From positions 30,264,170-30,328,169 of the forward strand of contig CM067064.1 of NCBI GenBank assembly GCA_033980235.1: a stretch of DNA of 64,000 nt, read 5' to 3'. This DNA comes from Diadema setosum (lineage: Eukaryota; Echinodermata; Echinoidea; Diadematoida; Diadematidae). Made by a program: the position numbers and the translations under genes. Shown piece after piece: positions 1 through 13,400 of the stretch. How positions within the stretch are numbered: the stretch's first letter is position 1; each line of letters begins with the position of its first letter. Below the pieces are notes generated by a model. It saw only the letters and a program-made list of their open reading frames with translations, was not told the origin of the DNA and ran no database searches.

Positions 1-157
1 ATTCTCAGAATCATTGTAACCAACATATCATAACAGTTCATGTGGCACAGACATAGTAGGCACATACATGCAGCACACCATGATTGACTGTTGGGTTATT
101 GTTTTGTTCTTTTATGCTTCTTCTGTTTAAGAAAAAAAAAAATTGCCCTTTGCTGAC

Positions 158-1427
158 CTGAAGAGAGCCTTGAGGTTTTCCGGCAGCTCAGTCCGTCCTG
201 CGTAGCCAGGATTCATGGTGATGAAGATACCGACGCTTGGGATGAGGGAGATCTCCTCCCCAAGGAAGTTGAATCGCTCCTTCTTGTCTCTGATAGCATC
301 CTGCACGGCTTTCACCTGTGAAGAAACAACAAAATTTAGAAAAAGATCAATAAATCAAACAAACTTCTTGTGAAATGTCTTATACTGTGATTTCTAGCAT
401 CTGTAGCTCTTTTCTTTTTCCTCTCTTCTTTGCAAATGTTTCTCCAGCAAACAGCTTGTTTATCATCAAATGTCTTTTCTTGGGTTATAGGTAAGCCGAA
501 GGTGTGATGAATGTGAGCCAGAAGCTTATGAATATCCACTGTAGTGGCATATTTTCTAGGAACTGTACCCCATATCGGCCTATTTTTGTTATTATGAAAC
601 TTGTCAAAATGAAGATCATAAATATCACCACTATCATAATCATAAATCACAATCATAATTATAATCATAAATTATAATCATAATCATAATTTTATATTAA
701 AAGAATCCTAGAATAACCTTGGGTGGAAGGCACTCACCTGTACAGCAACCACTGACAAGACTTCAACAGAAATCCTGTTGAACTCATCGAAGCATCCCCA
801 AGCACCAGTCTGGGCCAGACCCTTGTAGATGTTACCACAGGACTGTAATGCAAAGAAAACAAGATGGGTGATCTCAAACTTCTGAAGCAAAATTTTCCCA
901 TTGGTTTGTTTGTTTGTTCAGATTATTTTAATGCATAGACAAAACCATTGATTCTAAAATGCAAGAGTTCAGTTCAGCTTGTATCATATACTGTAAAGGT
1001 GGATATTTTTTGCGAGAGTAATTTTTAGCGTTCCGCTACGTGAGGTGAGTTTTGCATGTTTTTAATTCCACAGAATCTGGACATTAATTACTGGAACATA
1101 TGGCACGCAAAAATATTTGCATGCTTTCGTTTTCACGCCAGCTTCTGGTTGCATGAAATGCAGGAAAATTTCAACTATTACAGTAGCATATCTAGATCAA
1201 CTTAACTTTCTGATGATGAGAACGAGTTAGAGAGAGAGAGAGATGGTATCTAAACAGATCTGTGGGGTACCTTGTAGTCCATCTGCTCTGAGCAGTTGAA
1301 GACGTACACCATGATGCCGAGGGCACGACCCAGATCCTTGGTGGTCTCCGTCTTCCCTGTCCCGGCTGGACCTGCGGGGGCGCCACTCATGACGAGATGG
1401 AGGGACTGCGTCAGAGTGATGTAGCAT
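158..1427 (-). CDS. DNAH17-like: Dynein beta chain exons 29-31 (start of AAA1, the main ATPase site)
   Basis: Exons: e29 1427-1271, e30 842-738, e31 315-158. Exon 29 carries the AAA1 P-loop [16 protein letters not shown], with the nucleotide-binding lysine at about residue 1854. Exon 30 carries [17 protein letters not shown], the Walker B segment with the acidic pair at about 1900-1901. Exon 31 carries [20 protein letters not shown] and ends inside the arginine codon of LFR at donor AG|GTCAGC. All residues needed for ATP binding and hydrolysis in the visible half of AAA1 are intact, so there is no sign of pseudogenisation. The next exon lies to the left of position 1. Confidence 0.96.
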
Positions 1428-4400
1428 CTGTGTGATGTTGTTGTTGTTTTTTGTAGATGGGGGGGGGGGGAACAAGAAACAAATTTCCATTACAATGGCT
1501 TTTCCTTTTCCTTTGTGGATATTCTTGATTTCTCTTTAAAACTGTGTATATGGGTGTGGGCATGATGAAAAGCATACCTTCCTTGCAGGAAATAAATGTT
1601 ATTCATCTTTCTGTTCTATACCATACACAGCTTCATTGGGAAAATAAATCATTGGACAAAAATAAGATCATTAGTATCAGAGAGCAGTATTTTACTAAAA
1701 CTGGAAAAAGACTTAACACCTGCCCACATGTCTCAACACAGCAAAAAACAAGAGACAAGAACAAAACAGGACAAAACTAGGTACATTCTGTAATAATTCT
1801 AAACAAGGAGTAGACACACACACGAAAATTCATACCTGTCAGTCAGTGGAGTGATGACAAGGCGAGGCGTGTTTCCCAGGTACTCGTAGGAGTACTTGAA
1901 CTGGGCGTCGCAGATGTTGGCAAAGCAGTGCTTCTCATCGTCCGACCAGCGATGGCGCAGCTGGCACAGCCACTGGAAGGCCTGGGCGTTGTCCACCTTC
2001 TTCATGACCATCATGGCCACCACGTCACGGGCGTGCACGTCGATGGTGCAGATGGTCATGATCTTCTGGCGGTCGCCCTTGGAGAGCTGGCCGATCAGGA
2101 GACCAATCAGAGCATTCAGCTGCTGGATCTGTGGATTGGAATACAGAAGAGATGTTTGTCTTGTTGGGAGAAGAAGCAGTTTCCATGCACATTTGTATCA
2201 TCAAATTGGTCCTTATGAACAAGACAAGACCACCACATCATACCACATCATTACAACTAGGACTACAACAAAACAGAAGCTTGCAAGCTGAACACTTAAG
2301 ACCAAAAGAGTTTCACATGTAATCTCTGTCACTCACTAGGGTGCAACCTTGAGTTCATTTTGTTCATTACTTAATATCATCTTGACTCTTTGCAATGACA
2401 TGTAGAAATCCTCATGAGATAAAACTCTTGTGAAAAAGAGTCAATTGTTCCCAAACCAATGGAAGTATGTAACCAGTAGGTAGAGTACACAGGACGAGAA
2501 TTGATTGAATAACAAATGGTCATAATAAAACTTTTTTGTTTGTTCATACAGCTATAAACAGTGACAGGATATTGTGGACGAGAAGTTACATCATTTACAC
2601 ATTGATAGTTTGAAAGCAAACAGTCCTGTCTGAGGAAAAGAGGCATATTATATCAACGAGAATACTCCCACTTTCTTTCTTACCTGCTTCTTGTTGTAGT
2701 CCTTCATGGCGTTCTCATGACCCTCCTCCAGCCGAGCGAAGGCAATGTTGACCTCTGTGGTCCACCAGACCTGGGTGGAGGCCAGAGCCACCTGGGCGGG
2801 GAAGTCGTACAGCCACTGCTCGCGGGGCTTCTCCTCGTACGACACCACGGCCTCGGCGAACTGGGAGCGCACGGTGGAGCGCATGGTGTCCATCACACGG
2901 TTCAGCCACACCTCAACCTGGGTCACAAAACAAACAGGCAAGAGTAAGCATCATGTAAAAATGCTTTTCTTGTCACATGCAAGGCAAGATGAAGCTATGT
3001 GTTACGCATAATTGAGGAAACTTTCTTTGTCTAAGCACTGTGGCTTGGCATTTTGTGAAAATTCATATACTTCAGCTTGTGAAAAGATGCTCATAGTACT
3101 CTACCTACATCTGCATATCACTCTTGGTCACTAGATGATACAAAATGTTTGGGCATGATCACGCGCATGAATACAGCCGGAATGATTGCATGTATGTGCA
3201 ATTTTTTATCGCCACATATCAGCTGACTGTCATAAAACAAAAAACAAACAAGTAGACAAAAAAACCCAAGTTATTAACAAGGGTAACATCTCAGTCAGTT
3301 AAGATAACCACTAAGCAGTCTCTAGAAATATAGATATGAGAGGGTAGAAGAGTAAGACAGTTACAATGTAAGTCTCTATGTTCCCACTTACCTGTCCGTT
3401 GCATTCGCAGACCTTGTCAAAGTCCACATACTCTCCTTCCTTGCTGTACATACCGAGGGCCTCCTTCGTGTCGTTGCCCTCATCGTCTTGCTTGAACTTC
3501 ATCTTGGCTGTGTTGTCAAACAGCTTGGACAGATGGCGTTGGACCTGGACAAGCACAGAAAGTGTGATTGATCACAAAGATTCATGACCATTCTTGTAAA
3601 ATGTCTATAGCAACAGTGCGAACTTAATTCTGTGGTGAAGATTTCTACCATTCTGAGCCAATAAGTACACATTATCACTAAATGTATTGTTTCATGATTG
3701 TCTGAACAACATAAAAGCTTGTTTGAGCTCACTGAAAACAAATCACATGATCTAGATGTGGCATGTTTCATGAGGTCAAAATGGCCCTCCTCTCTTTATT
3801 CTTTACAAGTTTAATAGCAAGCTTGCTGTTTTGTTTTTTTTCTTGTTTTGATTCTTGTCAGGCATTAGCAACTTCACTTTGATCAACTACTTGCACTTTG
3901 GAGAGAGGGTTCTTGAAAGGTTTCTATTGATGAAGTAAAATTCTACCAAAATATCTGCCATGTGCAGAGCGCAAACAAAGAGAAATGACGCCTTTGGCGA
4001 TGCTTCACGGTGGAGACATAAAAAGAATTGATGAATACAGGTAGTGTGCACATGTCAGATAGAAGTCATCACACACAGAAAAGGAAGATCATGAAATGAA
4101 AAAAAAAAGGATCACTACAACTAAAGATATTTGCTTATTTGCTGTAAAAAATCGACAACTCTCTCACCAGGGATGGGTTGTTGCCATTGGACAAAATGTC
4201 CAGGAGATCAGCCGAGGAGACGAAGTAGAAGCGTGGGAAGGCCAACCTCTTGGTTTCAAGGTATTCAGCAAGAGCCTTCTCACAGACAACCAGGCTGAAG
4301 GAAGAGCAAGAACACAACAAAAATTAATGAGACAACCGTAATGATTTTACACATCTTACACAACATTGTGGAACTCACTGCGATTTCTCAACTACTACTC

Positions 4401-7400
4401 TCATACTAAGCACATGTATGAACTAAATTACACAAAGAATTACTAAGTTTGTTCCTGGAAGGGAATGACTGCAAAAAATCAAGAATATGATTAATGTAGA
4501 ATTAGATAGATCATATTAGATGTAGAATTAGATAAATCATATGCAATTTCCCTGTACACCCCAATCCCCCCAAAATAATATGAACATTAAAAATATAAAC
4601 TGGCCTGCCTTCTGTTCTGTGTTCATGGCAAAGAGAACCCCTGTGAGGTAGATTGTGACAAAAATGCCATGCCAATGCCAAAGCCCAATCCTGAATTATC
4701 ACAAAAGCAATTCAGTTTCTAGCCCTAGTGGGGTTAAAAAAAAACCAAAGTCTCACCTGGACTGGATGGCCTCCAGCCGGTCAAAGAGTTTGGGTCTGTT
4801 GGTGGCTTCCACCACGTTGGGGGTCTTCTCCATCTCAGCTGCCAGTTCCTGTGTGGAATTGGGGGAAATATTGGACACTTAAATAGGTGACTAACCCTTT
4901 AAAACATGTCAAAACAATGTCACCTCATTGCAAGGAGAGTCAATGCAATGGGAAGCCAGACACTTCAGAAATTGTCATGTTGCATTGTGGGACTGCAGCA
5001 GCCACAAATGCTTTCAAGAATACAGAATTAGTTTTCATTGAAAAAAATTACACTTCGTCAACAAAACATTATTTGTATCTCTGCCTTTGATAATGGTGAA
5101 GAATACATAGATATACAAGTTACATGTTTCCATCATGTCATACCCAAGGTGCTTTGCAGCATATCAAAGACATCAATTACAAAGACGACATACTGTCTGC
5201 TAACATATCAATACTTTAGTTTTTAGAAGTGGAGGATGGCTTATTAGATATTCCCAATTTTTAGCAAGACAAGAAACAGAAACTTGCCTTGAAGTCGCTG
5301 TCGATGCCGTCAAATCGCTTGGAGTCCTCCGGCAGCTGGTTGCGGATGTCCTCCGAGCCGATGAAGATGCTCTCGAGATGGGACCATGTGCGCTGCACCT
5401 CAAACCAGATGCTGATGACGGAGTCGGTGGTGGACAGTTTCTTCTGCCACCCCGAGACCTCCTCCAGGAAGTGGGCAATGTGCTTTGAGGTCATCAAGTT
5501 TTGCAGTTGAACCTATTCACAGAGAGTTATACAGAACCATAAGTTACCAGGACTGCCAACATTCATCCATCAATATCTGGTTGATTCCAAAAGCAATCAG
5601 AGAAACACACATACTTGTGCGTTACCTGCCACTTTATGTAAAATCATATATCCCTGTACAATCCCATCCCAAAAAGATAAGAAAGGACAAACATAATGAA
5701 ATGGCCTGTCTTCTGTTCTGCACTCATGTCAAAGAGAACCTGTGACACAGATTGTGACCAAAATGCCATGCTGATTACAAAGCATGATCCTGACTTATTG
5801 CAAAAGCAATTCAGTTTCTAGCCCTTTACTGGAAAAAAAAAAATTGTCAAGGAATCAGGGAGGTTTTTATATTGTCTCATCCACACATGATGAAATATTG
5901 GAAGTTTTCATGAAGTGTCCTGCAGACTCACAGAGTCTTTACAGCTTAGCCATAACAAACAAGACTAGCAAATTATATTAAAAAACACACACAATTCATC
6001 CTGTCTACCAGTGCAGATGTAATAAAATCTTGTCTGGGATTGGGGTTGTCATCAATCTTGTCGACAAGGGAGAAAGGGGAGGTTGTGACCGGGACCGGCA
6101 AAAATGGGTAGAAGCATCTAGGCCCAAAATAACTGAAGCAACCAGTCTGTGACATAATCATCTCTGCCCATCATAAAATGAAGGTAAACATGACTGCAAT
6201 ACACTTTTCCAAAAATATGTTAACCTGACTCTCTCTGATTTAACTGTGGGAGTTAAGTCTCTTGGTTTGTCATCACTAGGTACAGGCCTTTTTGGGCCTT
6301 TTCAGAGTGAATAAATTCCACAAATTGTCATAGTTTTACATATCAGTAAATCTCCAACAAAGTATATATTGGGGATTCTGGCCCATTCTTGGAGTCAAAA
6401 CTGAATTCACTGGAGAGCTCCCATGGTGATGGCATAAAAAAAGTTGGAAATTGAAACTAAACTATCTTTTTTTCCCCCAAACCCACTCACCTGGTTGTCC
6501 TCTAGAGTCTCAATGAGCTCCTCGTTGGAGCGCAGCAGCATGATGGAAGTGCGGCTGTGCTTCTCGTAATCAAACTCCATGGCAGACCAGGTGGTGTTGA
6601 GCTCTTTCAGCACCTTCTCCATGCCCATCTCCTTGACGGCCTTGTCCACGATGTTGCGCACCTCGTCCTCAAAGTTGTGGAGGTTGAGGGCGAGGAGGTC
6701 GGACAGGGTGGTCTCGCTGTCCATGGTGAACTTGACCTGTGCGCCATTCACAGAGGGATGTGAGAGAATAGTCGAGAAAGTATGCTTTAATCTGACCATG
6801 TACACCCAGTTATCAGCAAAACAAACTATGACCATTGTAAGAGCAGACAAAGAAGCTTGACCTATCGTCAAAGATGCAGACTCAGACTCTCCTAAACCAG
6901 CATTGCACACAGGTAATTGCAATCTTGAAATATATATGCCATCTGTGCCTTAACCGTGACCATCAAGAGTCACAAAACATTGTGTAACGAATCTCTGTGT
7001 ATTCTGTTGGATTTGATGTTAATATCCTCATTATATGAGCTAGAAGAATGGTTACGAGGAAGAGAAGGAAAGAAGAACACACCTTGGTGGCTGCCATGAG
7101 CTGCTGCCAGTGGCGGTCGCGGATGGCCGGGTTCTGGAGCTCGCTGACCGCGCGCAGCGAGGTCAGCATGTTCTTGACGGTGGCGTCCAGGCCATTGTAC
7201 GCGTCCCAGGCGCGCATCTCCTTGTCCAGGCTGCGGATGTCCTTGGCGAACTTCTTGCAGTCCATCTCCATCTGCTCCACGTTGATCTCCAGCCAGGGCG
7301 TGGTCTTCCAGTCGTCGATGCTGGACCGCACCAGCACGATCATGTCCCAGAGCTGCTTGAGGAGGCGCACCTCGCGCCGGCACGCCTTCAGCTGCTTGTA

Positions 7401-10400
7401 GTCTGGCATGTTGACCTCGAAGAGGCCGGCAGACTCCTGAAGTTTCGCCATGTTCTCCTCCATCTCAAAGATGATGCGGTGGCACTGTCAGGGTTATTTT
7501 TGTGAGGGGCAAAAGAGCAAGTTTCTATGTCAGTTGTGTGATTGTCATTTGAGATCTTCAATTATGGATACCAGCAATTCAAATATACATCACAATTCAT
7601 GTCCTTTGGTTATTGCCATGTATTATGTATCTATCACACTGTTTTTAAAAAAGAGTTAAACCGCAGTATACACAACGGATCATTTCAAGAATAGCCGTCA
7701 ATATAAGCAAAGCTAATGAAAGCTCACCTTATCCAGGCACTGATATGGATTCTCGAAGGTGAAGATGAATGGTGCATCCTTCCTAAACTGCTCTCGGAAC
7801 TCATGTTGCCTCACCTGGAAAAAGACAAAAATGCAAAGGAAATAATGCTCTGCTATGAATAGTTCGTATCAAAGAGAAATTTCCACACAAGTCTTAGGTT
7901 TCAAAACAATAATATGCATTCCCTGCGGGAGTCTGCATGAACTTTTAATCAGGGAATGACAATCAAATCTAAAGCACATAAAACTATAAAATGGGTGTGT
8001 TTAATCATGCTTTCACTATCCAGTCTAACAGTAAACAATATTGCATACTTCAAACATGTAGAGGAATAATTCAGGAATTTTTCTTCACTGATAAAAATCA
8101 ATATAAGTCACACATGAAAAATGTTGCATGGGTAAATAGGCAAAATTTTTATATTGTAAAGCTTACATCGAATGACGTGCACTTCCTGCGGATGATGGCA
8201 ACCTCGTTGGCCTGCAAGGGCGCCACCTGCTGTTTGACGGTTATGGCAATCTTCTTGGTGTTGTTCCATTGCTCAGGCAGCTCCTGCATGTGTGACAACG
8301 TGATACGGGCATATATGAAACAGAGTCTTCACAAGCAGAAATGTAATTGGTCAGTGCACTGTACATGCCTAGGAATGCTATGTTTTGAAAAGAACCAAGA
8401 CTAAAATATATTTCTATCACAGGACAGCAGCCACACTGTGTAAAATAAAACTGGTCTCGTGCAGATAAGGCAAATTTCACAATAAACCAGCATGCCAACC
8501 TCAGAACATGCTATAGTATTTGATAAATAGCCTTTACACTAAGACCAGAAAGTAAAAATAATCATTCACATAAATATCAACAGATTATATTTGTATGTTC
8601 ACATCTAAATTGACAGCATTGTGTCTTCAGATTCAATGTACATCATACTAACAGTAACTTGAAAGTGTCAATCAACATCTACAATCTTAATAAATTTCAC
8701 AGGATATGCAGAATTCATGGACCATATCTTTTTTAACATATTGTGCAACACTAGCAAAATTTCTCACGAAAAATACAATAAGATAGAAGACATTTTTTTC
8801 TTTTATATTTTCTCATTGATTCATCCATAATCACAATACATAAAATTGCAAACTACAATAGGAGTGCTGACAGTACAAAATGGATAAAAAGGTAATAACA
8901 ATGACAAAGAATATCAATAAAAATATGGAAACAATATTCCTGAAGAACATTATATTCTATCATTCCATCAGTGTGAATGGAAGGCTTCAGCGAAACTCAC
9001 CTGCAACTGAGTGTGGACCTCTTCGGACATCTCCTGGTCGTAGGTCTTGAGCAGCTCGATGGTCTGCTTGATGGGCTCGAACATCTCGTCGGTGGCCGCC
9101 GTCCTCTCCTTGACCGCCATCAGGTGACCCATGCACTCGACCAGGCCGTCGTAGTCGCCCTCTTCCACCTGCTTGGTCAGGCCCTGGTTGCCGACCTTGA
9201 TGAACTCCTGCAGCTCACTCAGGCTGGTAGGGCACGACGGAGGAACAAGAGAAACAGGAGCAACAGACAAAGTGAGACAGAATTAAAGAATTAGCACATA
9301 AAAACAGAGAAAAAAAGTACATTGACAGATGAATTTGGAATATGGAAAAAAAAAAAAGAAAATTTGAACATTCAAATTATTTTTTTTAAAAAGGCAAGAG
9401 AAACTGAGACAACAAGATATGAGAAATAACATAAGATACTGAGGTAAGACCAACATTTCATCATTGCATGTTAATTCATTCATTGAAATTAATTGCTACC
9501 AGATAAGTAAATTCAATGCTCATAATCAAAAGACAGCATAATTGAGTCCACTTGCTGACAATCGTAAACATTATCATCATAACAGCTGTGATTCTGTACA
9601 CAATTAAGAAATAATAAATCCTTTTCCCTTTTCTGTGTATGTTCAGACTACACAAATGTGATGAAGAAATCTGCCAAAGGGCCAGGAATCCCTCACCTGT
9701 TGGTCACATGATCAATCAGGTGCTGCTTGAACATGAAGCTCCACTTCTTGATGATGTTCAGCAGGGCAGCCTTGAAGGGCTTGGCGTCCACACGGAACCA
9801 CGCATCAAATACCTGCTCGGGTTCGATCTCATCTGCCTCACTGTAGATCTTCTCGTACGTGTCCACCTGTCAAGTTACAATTGACAAATGGGCTTTGAAT
9901 GATGTGATCTGCATTCCTTGCAAAGTGTATATACCTATCATGTCATGAATGCTTATTCTTCCTACTGCAAAATTAAGCTAGTATCTACAATTGGCAATGT
10001 TCACAAACTTACAATCAATAACCACTTAAGAGCTGCTCACTCGGGCGAGACAAGCTTGATCTAGTTCACATACTTTGTCCCTTTTCCCTATCTTATTTGT
10101 TTGATTAATTTTTGATCTGGGATGGCTGGGCAGAGCCTGTATTGGGCTGCACAAGCTGGTCTCTCATGGGGTCTAGTTGTATGTACTTAGGACAGACCAG
10201 TTCACCAGGTTATGCACCCTGCTCTTCATGATGAATGAATGAATGAATCATGATCTTTTAAGGGCATGAGCTGTGACAAAGGACAGCCATTTATGTCTTA
10301 TCCAAGGGACAGCATGTTTTGTCTCTAACTAGAGAGGACGGTATGATTACGAATAACATTGCTCAGCTCGGCTAAGGAATCGAAGGAAGGTCATATGAAT

Positions 10401-13400
10401 AGGGAGGCAAGATGTGATACCGAGTGGGCCAAATCACCGCCCAAATCTTACCTGCTCCTTGAACTGGTCCAGGGTGGGCGGGCACTCTGGCACGCCGTCC
10501 TCAGCGTGGGCCTCGATCTCCTCCGTGGTCAGCACGTGGTTGTAGAGCAGGAACTGGCGCATGAACTCCTTGCGGTCGTCCACCCACAGGTAGGCGTAGT
10601 TGTCGAACGAGTTGCGGTACTCCTGCGCCTTGGTCATGATGGTCTGCACACGGTCCATCAGCTCGTTGCGCAGGTCCGACAGCTCGTCCATGCCTTCGAG
10701 GTCGCTCTGCCACGGAAGAATATAAGCATGTGTTAAAAATGATGACATATAATCATACTGCTTGCTACAAAATTGCCATTCATACCATTATCGAAATCAT
10801 GAAATATTTCACAGCATGGGCATATGCTAACTTTTTATGCAATGTGACTCGAACGTCAAAAGTGAAAGTGCATATTTTTTTCACTATATTTGTCTGAATG
10901 AACTTAAACTGTCATACTGACATACTGAGAGTCAGCAAAGGTAAAAATATGAACAAATCTGTCTTACCCTGGTGCAAGAAAGCTCTTGGACAAGAGTTAA
11001 GATATTTTTCTGTTAAAATTATGGTGGTCTTTTGAAAGATTTAAATTTTCTTGCTGAATTTGAGTTAAAATGTCTTCCAATGACTATTGACATAGGTCAT
11101 AACAAGCTGAGTACAAATCCTGCACTGGTTTTACATACTGACATGAAAATGGCAGTTCAACAGTTTCAGAAACACCATTCCAATTACAAATCTTACCCAA
11201 AAACTAACACAAATTGGCAGGGAGCATTTACTAGCAGATTGAAGTGAATTATAAACAAACATGGGAGAGAGAATGACGGGTGCAGTGATACATACCTGAT
11301 AATGATCCATGCCATTGTGCTCAGCTAATCTCTTGACCAGGGACGCCATCTTGTATGTGTCACTGATCAGCATCTCCACCAGGTCGTAGAAGCCGTCCGC
11401 AACACCGTAGTCAAGCGACGGGTTGAACATCATGTCGGGCACCTGATTGAGCAAAAGGTAAAAGGTCGTCATATTAAATTGTCTATTTTCTGGGTTTAAA
11501 AGTACAAGTACCTGGCCAATAATGACTGAATGATTGTTCTCAAAGAATAAGCTGAGGAAAGTAAGGACCGACTGCATAGTCTTCAAACCGCACCAAAGAC
11601 TGGAGAGGTACACAAGAATCTAACAGCTTCTAATATGTTGCTCAAGGTTCCAGAAGTCCACTAATAATAAAAATGTTCACCATATACATTTATTTCAGAA
11701 ATTAAAGAACCTATATATAACCAAATATCTTGGTCATATTCACAGTTCTTGAACTGCACTGCAGAAATTGTTTTATCTTGAAGCAACAGTTTGAAAACTA
11801 TAAAAAATTATTATTTCAATTATTGAGGATTCCTGGGAAACATTTTTTATTCCATACGGTAAGTATTTTTTATTCCTTAAGGTGGACAGTTTTTACTCAG
11901 GCCTTTAAATTGACAAACACTACACTAACACCAAATGTTCTCTTCAAATACACTTTGTGGCAAGGACTTCATGCAATTGATAAACAAAGGAAGAAGACGA
12001 TATAAAAAGTAGAGGTAGTAACCTGCAGCTCCAGCCTAGCCTCAAAGAGGGGAGCAATGCACTGCTTGAGGTCTGTGTTCTCCAGCAGGTAGTTGAGGGT
12101 GCACAGGATGCAGTTGTAGAAGCCATCGACGACCATGTCATCCAGGTAGTCGACATAGGCCTTCCAGATGTCGCTGCCAGCCTCTGCCTTGAAGAGAGCC
12201 AGGTTCTCCTGCAATCGAGAAATCGAAATAGGAAGGCAAGGTATTAGGAATAGAAGGGAAGCAGCAGATGATATTGTGCAGCACTTTTGCCAACATCACA
12301 CAAATAATGTTAAAATTTCCAATTTAACATGTTTCTTCTTATAAAGGAGTGAAACATTTGGTTTCTTCTCTGCTGGAAGATACTTACTAATGTTGTCAAC
12401 TGTACACACAGAATGATTTAATTGAAATTTGTTGATGGTCTACTATCAGATACATTAACTTACAGAAATGTGTTAACAGAGTTGGAAGTAGTTTTCACAT
12501 GATAAAAATCTCTGCACTTCATGTATGCTAGTACTGTAAAAGTGGAAATGTTTGTGGTGTGGATATTTTTGTGAATTTCGCACGACATGAAACTTGAGCA
12601 TAAATAAGCCACCGCTTGTATGAAATACTGTAAAAGAGGATATTTTCGCGCAAGTAATTTTTTGCGCTTGGCCGGATAAGCTGGATTTCGTGTGTTTTTA
12701 ATTCCGCGGAATCAGGACATTGACAACTGGAACATACGGTATGTAAAAATATTCACATACTTTTATTTTCGCGCTAGCGTCTGGTTGCGCGAACTGCGCG
12801 AAAATTTCCACACTGCAAAAATTTCCAATTTTACAGTAGTTTTGTTTATTGTGATTCTATGGTATCAAAACATGTGAAATTCATCCTTATTTGACTAAGT
12901 GTGAATGACTTGCGTGAAAATGTCCACTTAAACAGTATTCTCTCAACAATGGACATGCATGATGTTCATTTTGAAAACTAGCTAATTTCTGTCTCAACGA
13001 CCATTCCTTCACCTGTGACTCGGTTAGCCAATACAGGCGCATATCTCTACCTTCATGAGGGCGTGGATCTTCTCCCCTGCCGTGGTAATCTCGGCGTAGC
13101 GCTTGTTGAGACGCTCCTGTCGGTCGTCCAGCGCCAACAGGCTCTCCTTCTTCAGCTCCTTGCGCTCAAACAGCGACTGCTTGCTCCAGTCTTGCATGAT
13201 GCGCTTGATCTGATCCACGTTGTCCTTGGCCTTTTAAAGCAATGGAAAGAGAAGCCCCTTATTCGAAGATCACAATAAAGCACATCTTACACACCTTAAA
13301 TCACAATGTATGTTTACAACCATCAAGACTGGGACACAAGCTAATTACATTACATATAATACTTGCAGAGAAGCAGAGAAATTTGTAAAATGATATAACT

